Source of the DNA: Colius striatus
Taxonomy: Eukaryota > Chordata > Aves > Coliiformes > Coliidae
Reading direction: 5' to 3'
DNA length: 64,000 nucleotides
Assembly: GCF_028858725.1 (NCBI RefSeq)
Contig: NC_084774.1
Location: 8,406,001-8,470,000 of the forward strand
Below are positions 41,506 to 53,050 of this stretch, piece by piece. A model generated the notes under the pieces. The model had not been told where the DNA came from, searched no databases, and saw only the letters and a program-made list of their open reading frames with translations. Position numbers and translations under genes: made by a program. How positions within the stretch are numbered: the first letter of the stretch is position 1; each line of letters opens with the position of its first letter.

Positions 41506-44500
41506 CTACACGGTGGTCTCGTACTCCAGCAGCTCCTGGGGTGCACCCGGGGTGCGGTACTGCAGGCGCGGGGTGGTGGGCGACGCGTACTCCAGCGCCA
41601 GGATGGTCTTCCGCAGGCGCCGGTCGATGAAGTGGGCGTCCCAGGCCGGGTACTTCTTCCTGGGCAGGTCAATGCGGATGACGGGTCCCTCTGTCCGGGG
41701 GGCGCGGGCGGCCGGCGCCGGCGGGGCGCAGGGTCTCACCTGGAAGACGGGCACGCAGCTGTCCCGCTCCCCCGGCGCCCCGTCCCGCTCCCCCCCTGTA
41801 GTCCGCGGCAGCGAGCGGGGCGGGCTGGTGACGGCGTCCGTGGGGGACCCCGGCGCCGGGGCCGGCCGCTGCCGGAAAATGCATCCCCCGGCGCGGGGGC
41901 CGAACATGGGGCCGTTGGGGTGCAAGAGGCAGTAGTAGATGAACATGAAGAAGATGCCGAGGGCGAAGCTGGAGCTGACCACGCAGACGAGGATTAAGGC
42001 GTGGAAGTCGGAGGTGGCCTTGCGGTCGTAGTAGAGGAACCAGAGGATGGTGAGGGCGGCGTTCTCCGACAGCGTGATGATGTAGTAGATGCACATGCGG
42101 TAGCGGCTCCGTCCCTCCTTGACGTTGAACCAGCAGAAGATGTAGATGATGCCCACCACCATGTTGTAGATGATCTCCTCCCACTTGGACATGCAGAAGT
42201 CCGTCTCGCCCTGGATGATCCAGAAGGTCATGATGCACCAGTGGGTGACGATGAAGATGCCGAAGTAGAGCTGGAACACGGAGGCGAAGAGGGCGAAGGC
42301 GATGGCACGGGCGGCGATGGTGAAGAGGTGCCACAGGATCTGCACCACGGCCCCCTTGTAGGACATGGGCATCTTGTCCTCCCGCGAGTCCCGCAGCACC
42401 TTCTGGTAGGAAGCGATCATCCACGCCAGGGAGAGCAGCGAGGCAGAGGCCGACAGCCCTGCAGGGGGCACAGGGGGAGGGCAACGAGAGCTTGTGCCAG
42501 CCCCAGGGTCCCCGTCCCACCGCCCCCATGCCCCTGCACCCCCATGGCCCTTACCCTGCAGCGGCTCGATGTTGCTCTGCTGCACCATGATGCTGAGCTG
42601 CAGCACGAGCTGCGGCGCGCTCTTCAGGAAGGTCTCCAGCAGCCTCAGCATGCTGATGTCCGCGCTCTCGAACATCATCCGCCAGTAGAAGTGGCGGCGG
42701 CGGTGCTCGGCCTGCCAGCGGCTCTGCAGCCCCAGGTACAGCGTGCGGAGGTACCTGAGCAGATGGGGAACGCGGGTGAAATGAGACAACGCCCCAGGAC
42801 TGCTGCCAACTGCAAACACCCCCTCCCCACACTTGGGGGCAGGGAAGCCAGGGAGCACAGGAGGCTGCAGCAGCAACACAGAGCACATCCCACTCCCATC
42901 CCAGGGCCCTGAGATGCCAGGAAGGAGCAGCTTATATAGAGGCAGCTCAACACCCTGCTACCCCAGGGCTCACCTGGCCTCCCACTCAGCCATCACGATG
43001 CCCACCTGGCCATCACCCCACCCCTCCACTCCCGGGTGCTGCCCCGGTGCCCTTATGCAGCTGGGGGCTTCCCCCTGCCCCAGCCAAGGCATCTGTCCCA
43101 CAGCCCCTGGATCCAGCCACCAGTGGATCTGGAGTGCCCTGGCCCCAGCCCAGCACCACAACCGGCTGCTTCTCAAAGGGGATATTTTCGTCTGGGCTGG
43201 CGTGAAGCCCCCTGCCTCAGCCGGGACGGTGGCACCAGCTGGTCATGCCATGCTGCCCGCGGGAAGCTCCCGGGCGCTCGTGCCGGTGCTGCCCCAGCTC
43301 TTGGCAGGGCCACAGACATGGGCACATGCCGGCCCCGGCCATCTGGTTGTCGGCCGGGGGTCAGCGGAGGTGTGCGTGGCACTGACACACGCACCGGCTG
43401 AGTCACCAGCACCAGGGACCCCTGCCGGTGGCACCGGGCCAGATCCGGGCACTGCGGGAGGGAACACGGGCTGGATGGGCACCGGGCATCCCCGGGCAGC
43501 CCTGCCTGCACGGTGGGCCAGTGGCTCTGCTGCCTCCTGAGAGGAGGGAGATGGACAAGGGGAAAAAAAGAGGGGTGAAGAGGGAGGGCATCAGGCTGTA
43601 AAGCTTCCTCCCAGGTGGATAAAACCCTCACACAGAGTGATGGCTTCTCCATCAGCTCCAGAAAGTGCTGCCAGCCAACTCCAGGAGCCCAGAGCACAGG
43701 AGAAACCCCGATCCCAGCACTTTTGGCTCATCCATCAGCGTGGGGAGGCAGGAGCCAGCCCTGCTCCTGCTGCAGGGACAGCCGAGTCCTCCCACCCCGG
43801 GACTGGAAAGCCCCAACACCATGGTGGGGGCCATCAGCTGGGGCCACTGAGGCCCCTGTGCCATCCTGCTGCCATCTTCTCCCACCCTGGGCAGCCCCAC
43901 CAGCTCTCTCAGCATGCAGGAGGGCAGGGTGGGCATGCTGGTCCCACAGGGCATCCATGGTCCTCCCCAGTGAGGCCACTGGTGCACCAGCAGCCCTATG
44001 ACCACCTGCCCCATCCCCTCCCACTGCCCTGCTGGGAGCTCCAGAAAGCTCTTCCCCCAGAAGAGTGGGGCAAGAAGTTACTGTCAGCAAAGAATGCCAT
44101 TTCAGTAGTTGCACCCCAGTTGCAGCCCCCCCTCACTACCAGGGTGTGAACTGGGGGCATCCTGGGGCCAGAAGGGCATAGGGGAGGGCTATGGGAGAAG
44201 CGATGCCAAGCCTGGGATGTCACAGGGAGTCACTGCCAGTCCCAGGGCACCCATGTGCGAGTGAGACTCAGACACCAGCAACCTCATCCTCTCCCTGTAA
44301 TCAGCCTCACCCTGTAATCAGCCTCACTAATTGGGCCCATCAGTGCTGGGACACCCCGTTGCACAACAGCCCCTCCCTCACACAGCCCCCAGACCCACAC
44401 GGTCCCCGGCTGCCCGAGTGACACGCAGCCCCCCCATCCTCTGGCGAGGCCACAGTTACTCCTCCCGCCTTCCCGTCAGCTCCACAGATCTCATTAAAAC

Positions 44501-47500
44501 ACGATTTCATCTCCCCTCAACTGGCCAGAGTGAACTGTTGATTGCTGTTTGCGATGCATCTGATCACCCCGCGGCGCCTGGGCGCAGAGGAACGTCCCGG
44601 CGCTGAGGGCGGGCGCTTGGCAGCTGCCCCGAAAACATGGCATCGGCCCCGGCCAGAGGGGAAAACAGTCATTTCATTTTCCAAAAGCTGATGATGAGGC
44701 AGAAAAGCGACTGAGAGAGCTCCCAGGGCTCATTGCTCCCGCCTTCGTGTTACCGAGAGGCAGCGGAGCAGAGCCTGCGGCGGGGCGGCCGCGGGCAGGG
44801 GCAGGAGCCGGCTGTGCTGCGGCACTGGCACCGCTGGGTTTGATGCCAGAGTCATCGTTTGCCCTCAACTCCCAGCTCCTGACCCTGGGCTTTAAGTGTT
44901 GGGAGGGGGGAGGGAAATAAAAAGAAGCATGAGGAGAAAAGCTCAGGTCTGATTATAACCAAATCCGTTATCATGGTGCTCAGATGGGAAAGGATGAGGG
45001 ACCCCCCCGGCCTAAGCGGGAGTGATAGGGAGTGTGATTTTCCTAGAAGGCAATTTGGGATCTCATCCCTTAATCCTTTATTTAAACAAGGAGAAAATTG
45101 CTTCCCTGTTGCAGCCATTTTAATCCCTTCCACATCCCACCAAGTCAGGTCATCAGAGAGAGCTGCACGTGTGCCTGGCTGGCACAGCCCCACGCCCATC
45201 AAAGTCCTCGTGTCACCATCCCCACACTCCAACGTGCCCCAGGTCCTCCCTGTGGACAGGAGCAGCCAAGGCCACTCGTGCTCAGGGGAAGGTTCAGTCT
45301 GGCCCTGAAAAGCCCCTTGTCCTGTGCACCCCAGGCTATGTGGGAACCCTCAGCAACTGACTCCAGTGCTGGGTCCTGCAGTGGGACCAGCTGACAACCC
45401 AAAGTTGGGTGGTCTCAGAGCTGAGGGCTCCTGAGAGGACAGAGCAAAGTCCTGGGGAGCAGAGGGGCTGGGGTGGGGGTGGGGGGGTGGAAATCTGTGG
45501 GTCTCAGCTCTGCCACACCTTGTAACCCCACACAGGGAGCTGCCAAGGGTGTCTGTGACCCACAGGCTGCCACAGGACTGGCATCAAAACCCAGGAGTGG
45601 CACCAGGCCCCCAAGCCAGCAGAGAATGGGGGAACATGGGCTGATGGTGGACTTTTAGGGAGGATCTGCAAGTGGAGGGGGGCACTCTGGGTCTGGCCTC
45701 AGTGACCTGGAGGCAGTCAATCCTGGTATGACCCTGGGTGAAAGCAGCTGTGGCAGCACATGGCCGTGCAACCAGCACCACCTCCAGAGAGCATCCCTGG
45801 CAGAGCACTCGCGTGTGCATCATGAACGTGCTGATGGCAACTACCTTCAGCAGCTTCTCACGACAGCTTCCATTTGGGATAAGCTCAGGCAGTGCTCAGA
45901 GCTGCCTGTGCAGCTGGGGAGCAGCTGTGTGTTTGTGATTTGGGGTTTTTGTCACAGCTGGGGCTTGGGGCAGTGCAGTGATTGATTTGGTAGGTGTGAG
46001 ACCTGCCGAGGCAACCGCAAGGCAGCGGGGGGCAGGTAAATCAGGGAAGGAGGACAAGTTTGGCAAGGGACAGGCACAGTGCCCTGGCCAAGGAAAAGCC
46101 TTCCCTTCACATGCAGCATTTATCCACTTCTTTAACTGCCACATCTACCTGCACCGGATCCAGCCTCACTAATGGGTTTAGCAAACTGCATTTAACTGGT
46201 CACCCGAGCTAATCCCAAATCCCGAGATTAGAAACAGCCTCAGCTGCAGCTTGAGACCAACATGTCCTGGAGGGTCAGTGCTGAGAGTTACCACTTTAAT
46301 TGGCTTAAGAGCCTCCGTGAAGCAGCCGCTCAGGAGAGCACAGCTGACACCACAGCGAGCAAAGCCCCCAGAGCAGCCTGGTCCGACTCAGGCCGGTAGC
46401 AGGCGACTGCCCTCAGGGTGCCAGGCAATTCTCAGTTCCAGACAACTCATCCTCTTCCTCACCAGCTCCACCAGCACACTAAGGCAGGGCTCGTACCCCT
46501 CCTGCAGGCAGCACAGCCCAGGAGCTGCCATGGGGATGGGCAGGGCAGGCGGTGGCTGCGTGAGGGAAGGGGCAGGAGCCCCTCGAGCACGGTGCACGCT
46601 GCACTGTGAAACAAAGTTTGACATCCCAGGAGCATCCCAGAAAGAGCCACAGATGGACAAATGCACGTAGACAACTACAGGGAGTGGAGCAGCCTCTGTA
46701 CTACAGTAGGTCAGGAGGGGAAGCACTGAAACCCGAGCCGGGAGGGCGAGGACTGTCTGCTCCATTGTTCCGGGAATTTGCCATTGTCTCCACTCCCCGC
46801 CAGCACCAGCCTCCCCAGGAAGCAGCTCCGTGCCAGAGCCGCGGCTGGATGGAGCTCAGCAGTGCTGGGAGGGACAACGGCCGGCTCCACGGCACAGGGG
46901 AGGTAGGAGCCAAGAGACCATCAGCTCGGGCTTCTGCAGGGTCTGTGGAGACACAGGCGAAGGACTTCAAGCCTGCTCCAGCCTGCCAAGCTGTTGCTCG
47001 CCCTGCCCAGCTGTCCCCAGGAGCAGGAAGGGGCAGGCAGCAGAGACCCTCCAGACTGGGGACAAACCGGGGACAAATGGCACCTCCGCGACCCCGCAGA
47101 TGACAGTGAACTCTGAGCAGGAGCAGGGGAGGACCTGGGAGGAGAATCTGAGCCCGAGGTGTTCAGAGATCCAGCAGAAGCACCTCCACGGCCAGGCAGG
47201 CCCCTCAGCAGGCCCAGCATCTCCTGGCCATGGAGACAGCAAGTCTGTGCCACTCAGCTGAGCTGATGCCAGCTCCTGGCAGCACCCACAGCTCCTGCCT
47301 GCACCCACCGGCACCCACAGCCGGGCTCTGCTGAGGGTGTCCCCCACCACCCCTCCTGTTGTGGCTGCAGAGGGATTGATCCCCACGCCCCGCCCCAGCC
47401 ATCCCCACCCGCTTCCCCCATCTCCTGCCATCCCCACCTGTGTCTGCTGTGCTGCATCCTGGTATCCTTACTGTGTCCCTGCTGCACCCTGCCAATCCAT

Positions 47501-48234
47501 CCAGCCCCATCTCAATTCCATGAGCCTCATGCCTTCAGATCCGTTCCAGCTTCAGCAGCCTCATCCTGGCCCCCTGTCCCTCCCGCCCCCCTCCCATCCC
47601 TGCTCACCTCGTACCTCCAGACCTGCCCCAGCTGCAGGAGGTGGATCAAGCCCTGCAGCCTCCCATCCTGACCCCTTGTCTCCCCCATCTCCGGACCCCC
47701 GTACCACCGGACCCACCCCACCTGCAGGAGGTGGATCAAGCCGCGCATCCCGCCATCCCGCCATCCCGCCTCCCTGCCCCCCCCATCCCGGGTCCCCCCG
47801 TACCTCCAGACCTGCCCCAGCTGCAGGAGGTGGATCAGGCCCTGCAGCAGCCAGACGCAGAGGCGGCAGCAGCCGCGGGGGCCGCGGGCGCTGTCCTTGG
47901 TGCTGCCGGCGCTGTCCTTGGTGCTGCCGGCGGCGAAGTCGTACACGAACCACCTGAAGCTGAGGAGCTGCACCACGAGCGAGGGCAGCAGCACGAAGAG
48001 CAGCGTCAGCCCGAACCACCACCGCTGCCCCCGCACGTAGTAATGGGCCGCCAGCCACAGGTCCGAGGCACCGTCGGCGAAGCAGACCAGGAGGGCGCAG
48101 AGCACCCAGCAGCCGTCCCGCAGCCGGTACCGCCGCGCCGGGGGGGTCGCGCTGCCCTCCCGCCTCCCGCCGCCCCCCTCCGGGCTCTCCAGCCGCACGG
48201 CCGGGCCGCCGCCGCCGTCCGACTTCGCGGCCAT
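41506..48234 (-). CDS. XKR7: XKR7, XK-related multi-pass membrane protein 7
   Basis: Member of the XK/XKR family, which includes caspase-activated phospholipid scramblases (XKR4, XKR8, XKR9). Scrambling by XKR7 itself is not established. Three exons: 48234-47804, 42754-42555 and 42458-41506. They total 1584 nt, or 527 residues (human about 579). Exon 1 has MAAKSDGGG, a Gly/Arg-rich N terminus, the spans around [20 protein letters not shown] and [20 protein letters not shown], and a doubled GSTKDSA. Exons 2-3 carry the remaining spans, with [20 protein letters not shown] and [17 protein letters not shown]. The C terminus [20 protein letters not shown] ends in a PDZ-type TTV. Exon 1 could end at any of three tandem donors (47804, 47705, 47615); the most upstream is used here as it matches human. 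Confidence 0.94.
42755..47803 (-). other. XKR7 intron 1, about 5 kb
   Basis: No other gene was recognised inside. It contains a doubled CCTGTAATCAGCCTCAC (44296-44330), an AT-richer conserved-looking patch at 44930-45150, and an inverted pair CTAATC/GATTAG at 46209-46231. These are candidate enhancers at best. Confidence 0.5.
47600..47845 (-). repeat. Triplicated exon-1 end and splice donor of XKR7
   Basis: Three tandem units of 99 and 90 nt, each beginning with the codons for GLIHLLQ and reaching a GTACG donor. The donors lie after 47804, 47705 and 47615. Copies 1 and 3 are nearly identical over LLQLGQVWR; copy 2 reads LLQVGWVRW. All three stay in one open frame and end in the same splice phase. 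Confidence 0.85.
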
Positions 48235-48620
48235 GTTGTCGGGGGAGAGGAGGAGAAAGGAGGGAGCGGGAGAGACTTCCGGAGGGAGGACGGAGCCGCC
48301 GAGCCCGCCCCGGCAGCGCCCGCCCCCGCCGGCCTCGCCCCGCGCCCGCCGGCCGGCAGCCGCCGAGCCCGGCACATCCCCCCAGCCCCGACCCCCCCGC
48401 CCCGGCGGGTCCCGGCAGCTCCCGCCCCGTCCCCGCCACTCCCCGCTCCGGAAAGGGCGGACGCCCCCCCGGCCCACCCTCCCCCGCCGCCGCCGCTGGG
48501 GGTCCCGGGGGAGCGCACGGTGCCGGCGGCCGCCCCGTCCCTCCTCCCCTTCCCCAGCCCGCACCGACCTGCCGGTGCGAGCAGCTGCCTTCCCGCCCCG
48601 ATGCCAGCTGATCCCCCCGG
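48000..48620 (-). promoter_or_regulatory. CpG-island promoter and first exon of XKR7
   Basis: Dense CpG block around the XKR7 start codon at 48234. Poly-C and poly-G runs are present. Long open frames on both strands within it have no family resemblance outside the XKR7 frame. Confidence 0.65.
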
Positions 48621-51253
48621 GGCGGGGGTCCTGCTGCCCGACCACCCCTCGCCCAGCTCGTGGAGGACCCGAGCTCTGAAGCTGAGCTGCCTTGAGCTCC
48701 CCCGGCCCCAGGTCTCAGCCCAAGCAAACCCCTGCTCATGGGTCCTGGAGGTGATGTGCCTCTGCTCCCCCAGGGCCAGGCCACAGGCCGGGGTTACTGC
48801 CCGAGGCACCCTGAGGAGCCTCACGGCCAGTGGAAGTGCCAGAGTCTCTGAGGCACTGGGCTTTAGGCATGTGTGTGCCCCTAGACGTTGCTCAGCTCTG
48901 CCCCATCATCTCCCTTCTGTTTGCTGCCTATCAGAGTTGGATGCAGTGTGTGGCAGAGCCCCCCCGGCTGGCAGCGTGAGGGGCTGGTAGCCCCACGGGA
49001 CACACACACAGGGAGCAGCACTGTGCAGGCATCCCTGGCACTGCTGGCAGCGAAAAGCCTTTTTGTTCCTTTGTAGCATGTCTCCAGGGAGGGTAATGGC
49101 AGACAGGCAGCTGGCTGGAGAAGGCAGCTTCAGCCCCCAGACCACAGACAGGGACCCCCAAGGCTCAGCCCTGAGGAGCCCCACACACGGCTGCAGCGTG
49201 TCCCACGGTGAGCACACAGTGCTACCCCAGGACACAGCCAACTTCCCAACCCTGCCTGGCAGAGCAGCAAGGGCATCAGCTCATATCAGGGATGAGTCTG
49301 GGGTCCTGCTGCACAAAACCGAGGGACAAGCAGGGTGGGGGATGCATTAGTCAGCACAAGGGAGCAGAGTCAGGCCCTCGGCGAGGCTCCCAGTGCTGCA
49401 TGCATTAGCATGGGTAATGAGACTTAAATACCTAACCTTGAGATGCTCCTGACAGATCCCCTCCACAAACGCCTGCCTGGGGGAGGGGACGATCCCAGCA
49501 TCCCAAAACATGAATAAAGGAGCTTCTCATCCACCACTGCTCAGGACCAGGGACCTTTCGGGGGACTGGCTCCACGGGCCAGAGCAATCTCCATCACCTG
49601 GGCACTCCCAGCCCTCTGTGGGCTCAGTCACTCCCCTGGCTGGGCAATGGTGCAGAGCTGGTGCTGGTGCTGCTGCAGTGGTGGGCACAGCACCAGGGAG
49701 AGGGGAACTGGAGAGCAGGGAGAGATGGACCCACTTTCCTTCACTGGTCCTGAAAGGCATCTGCTGAAAGCAGAGTTAAACATCCACAGCATGAAAACAC
49801 AGGGCCGTGGTTTGATGATTTATCTGAACAACAGGCCCCAGCAGCCACAGGAAAAAACGAGAGAGAAAAAAAACCAAACCCTATAAACATCCCTGAAGCC
49901 TTCTCGTGCAGCTGTCAGCAGGCAGGGAGGGTTTCTAGCTGCATACATAAAAGTGCTGCCAGGAAGAAAAAGGAACATGCTGAAACCAAACCCTGTTCTT
50001 TCCACAACCAAATACACAGCAAAGCAAAGCAGCCCTCGGCAGCGGGCAGGAGGGAGAGAGGGAGGGAGGTTCCTCTGACTGCCTGGTTCCCCAGAGGGCA
50101 CATAAATGTGTGACTGGTCCAAACAAGTCTCTAGTCCCCAGGCTGAGTCCAGCTTCCAAACAAATGACCAGCCCCAGCGCTGGCTCCAGCAAGAGAAATC
50201 CCTGATGGTTTGTGTCTGACTGAGAGCTTGGCTGGGGAAAGGCCCCTGAGCTCAGCAGCAGCCGCCACTCGCTGCCCTGCAAACGCTTTCCTGCTGCCCG
50301 TGGCTTTGTGATCCTCCTGCCAGAGCAGACTCAGCTGCAGCTCCCCCAGGTCTGTGCCAGGCTGGACCCTCCCTTCCCAGGGTGAGCAGCCCAAAAGCCC
50401 TGGCAAAACCCTGCCCTCATTGCACTGTCACTGGCAACCCCAGATAACCACTGTGCTTCCTTCCACTGCTGCCAGCACACAGGCAGCTCATTCCTATCCC
50501 CATCTCCATCCCATCCCCACACCCTTATCCCATCCCCACCTTCCTGTTTCCATCCTGATATCCCCATCCCCTCCCTGTCGCCACGCCTGCCATACAGACT
50601 TTGAAGGCACTCCCTCCCCCTTGCCTCACTGGGCAGTACAAGGGCTGCTGAGGGAGGTGGTGGGAGGTTCCCAGTGTGCTGAAGGGGATGGTGACCACCC
50701 AGTCAGGTCGTATTTCCCCTGCACCACCACCAGCTCCCAGCTCTGCAGCCAACCCTCAGTGTCAAGAGGCCGTGTCCATGTGTGTGGAGCAGGAGAGATG
50801 GACGGGGCTGTCACTGGGAGGCCAACGTAGCTCCTATTAGGATCTCAGCACACATCATGAGACTCAGGTGCTGTTCAATTCTGATCCCATCAAAGCAACA
50901 AGGATCAAATGCTACCTTTATGTCTGTCAGAAGCTGAAGCTACTCACACCATGATGGATGTTGTGCTGTGAGGCTGCAGGAGAAAATCAGATCCACGTGC
51001 CACATTCTGTGTCCCACATCCCATCCCATGCCCTGCACCCTCCTCTGCAGCTGACCCCGGGGCCCCTGTCCCTCTGGGATCCCTGAGACAGTGGATGGGA
51101 AGCAGCTGGTCCCTGATCCACTCTGGAGACCTCCAGTCAGCCACCCCCACCAAAAAAAAGGAGCATTTTCCAGCCCTGGCTCCAGCCCCAATCCTGCTGC
51201 CTCTTCTAGTCGATGTCAGGAAAAAATCCAAGTGGAGTGTGAATGCTGCCAGT

Positions 51254-51532
51254 CTGGGCAGGATCTGAGCACCATGGCCTAGGCAGGATCTGAGCACCAT
51301 GGCCTGGGCAGGATGCTGTGCACCAGGGCCTGGGCAGGATGCTGTGCACCAGGGCCTGGGCAGGATCTGAGCACCAGGGCCTGAGCAGGATCTGAGCACC
51401 AGGGTCTGGGCAGGATCTGAGCACCATGGCCTGGGCAGGATGCTGTGCACCAGGGCCTGGGCAGGATGCTGTGCACCAGGGCTTGGGCAGGATGCTGTGC
51501 ACCAGGGCTTGGGCAGGATGCTGTGCACCAGA
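51254..51532 (+). repeat. Minisatellite, unit about 25-26 bp
   Basis: About eleven tandem copies of two related units, GGGCAGGATGCTGTGCACCA plus GGGCCT and GGGCAGGATCTGAGCACCA plus GGGCCT. The two unit types are grouped in blocks. Open frames on the minus strand are a by-product of the repeat. Confidence 0.95.
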
Positions 51533-51629
51533 GCTCGCTTCCCCTGCAGCCCTGGAAGCGCCTGATTTTAGCCCAGGCTGCAGCAGACACAGCAGCTCTC
51601 CCCAGTTAACAGCAACAAACGACCTGATG

Positions 51630-51679
51630 GGATTAGGGCCAGTAATCTTCTGATCTGGGTAATCTCCCTTAAGGGATTA
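51630..51679. promoter_or_regulatory. Cluster of four K50-homeodomain-type sites
   Basis: GGATTA at 51630-51635, TAATCT at 51643-51648, TAATCT at 51660-51665 and GGATTA at 51674-51679, within 50 bases. This is the motif read by OTX/CRX/PITX/GSC-type homeodomains. It lies between the divergent XKR7 and PDRG1 promoters. Function is inference. Confidence 0.35.
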
Positions 51680-52299
51680 TGTGCCCACTGAAGTGTGGTG
51701 ACCACGGGCTGGCCACCACCTCTCTCCAGTGCCCCCAGCATCAAGCGATGCTGAGTGGTGCTGCTGAGAGGCAGAAAGGGTGCAGAGTCCTGAGCAGGAG
51801 CAGCCCTGGCTGAGCACTGCCATGCTGAAGGTCAGGACACACTTTCTTGAGAGCACAGACCCGCAGGGAAACGTGCAGCATGTTGTTCCCAGTGGGCAAT
51901 GGGAGCGGGACCAGCACCGTGTGGAGAGGCCACGGGGCTGATGGCTCTGAGCTGGGAACCTCCCTTCCAGCAGAGAGGAGTAAACGCTGCTTTGGAGCTC
52001 TGCCCAGAGCAGGGACATGAAAACCTGCATCCACCATGACCTGTCAGGTGAGGGTCTGCCAGTCCTTGCCACCAGTGCTGGGGTTCTCTGCACCTCCAAT
52101 GCTCCATTTCCCTGCCTCTTGCTCACAGGCTGGGTGAGGGGGGGAAAGGAGGTAAGAGACATTTTAAGAGGACAAAGACCGTTCTGAAGAGTGATGTTTG
52201 CCCCTTCCCCTAGGCAGGGTCATTCAGGGCAAAAGACTGACGCAGTGCCCTTGGCAGAGCCCCGCAGCTGCTCTGAGCTCGGTGCAAACCGGGGGCCAC

Positions 52300-53050
52300 A
52301 GGGACCGGCCGAGGCTGGGCTGAGCTGCCGGGACCGCAGCCGAGTCCCCTCCCCGGGGGCGGCGGCCGCTCGCCCGCTGAGCTCCAGAAAGGAAACGAGC
52401 CCCGAGCTCACCGCGCCGCGCTCGCCGTGCTCTTCGTGCCGATCTGGGGAGAAAAACGGGAGAGAAAGGCACGGTGGGGGCTCCAGGAGCCCGGCCGCCA
52501 GCGCCGAGCCGAGCAGCAGCGTGGAGCCGGCGGCGAGCGGGGACGAGCCGCAGCGCGTGAACGACCCCCGTGCGCGGGGACGGGTCGCAGCGCAAAGCCC
52601 CTCTGAGCCGCGGGGAGCCGCGGGGCCGCGGCCAGCGCCGGCTGCTCAGCCCAGCGCTCCGTCCTTGTGCCGGGCGGCGGGCGCCGTCCCGCGCTCCCCG
52701 CTCCCTCCCCCCGTCCGTCCGTCCGTCCGTCCCCGCTCCCGCCGCGTTCCCGGCAGCTCGCGCGTCCCCGCGGCGCGCGCACACGGCCCTCGGGAGGCGG
52801 CGGAGCGGCCGCCAGGGGGCGCCCTCCCGCCCGGACCCTCCCGCCACGGAACCGCCCGCCCGGCTGCGGCTGCAGCCCGGCCCGGAGCGGCGGCGGACCG
52901 GAACGGAGCGGCGCGGCCATGGCGCGGGACCCGGCCTTCGTGCTGCGCTACCTGGCCGAGGTGGAGGAGCTGGCCGAGGACGTGCTGGCGGCGCGGCAGC
53001 AGGTGCGGCCCGGCCCGGCGGCCCCGGCGCTGTCCCCCAGCCGCGGCCGC
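52300..53050 (+). promoter_or_regulatory. CpG-island promoter of PDRG1
   Basis: CpG-dense sequence leading into the PDRG1 start at 52919, with a short (CCGT)n run near 52711-52731. No TATA box seen. Confidence 0.65.

Larger units (their letters stand above)
48620..52250. other. Head-to-head intergenic region between XKR7 and PDRG1
   Basis: About 3.6 kb without recognisable exons. It holds a minisatellite (51254-51532), a cluster of four GGATTA/TAATCT sites (51630-51679), and AT-richer stretches near 49380-49440 and 49840-50020 that look like possible conserved non-coding DNA. Confidence 0.55.
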
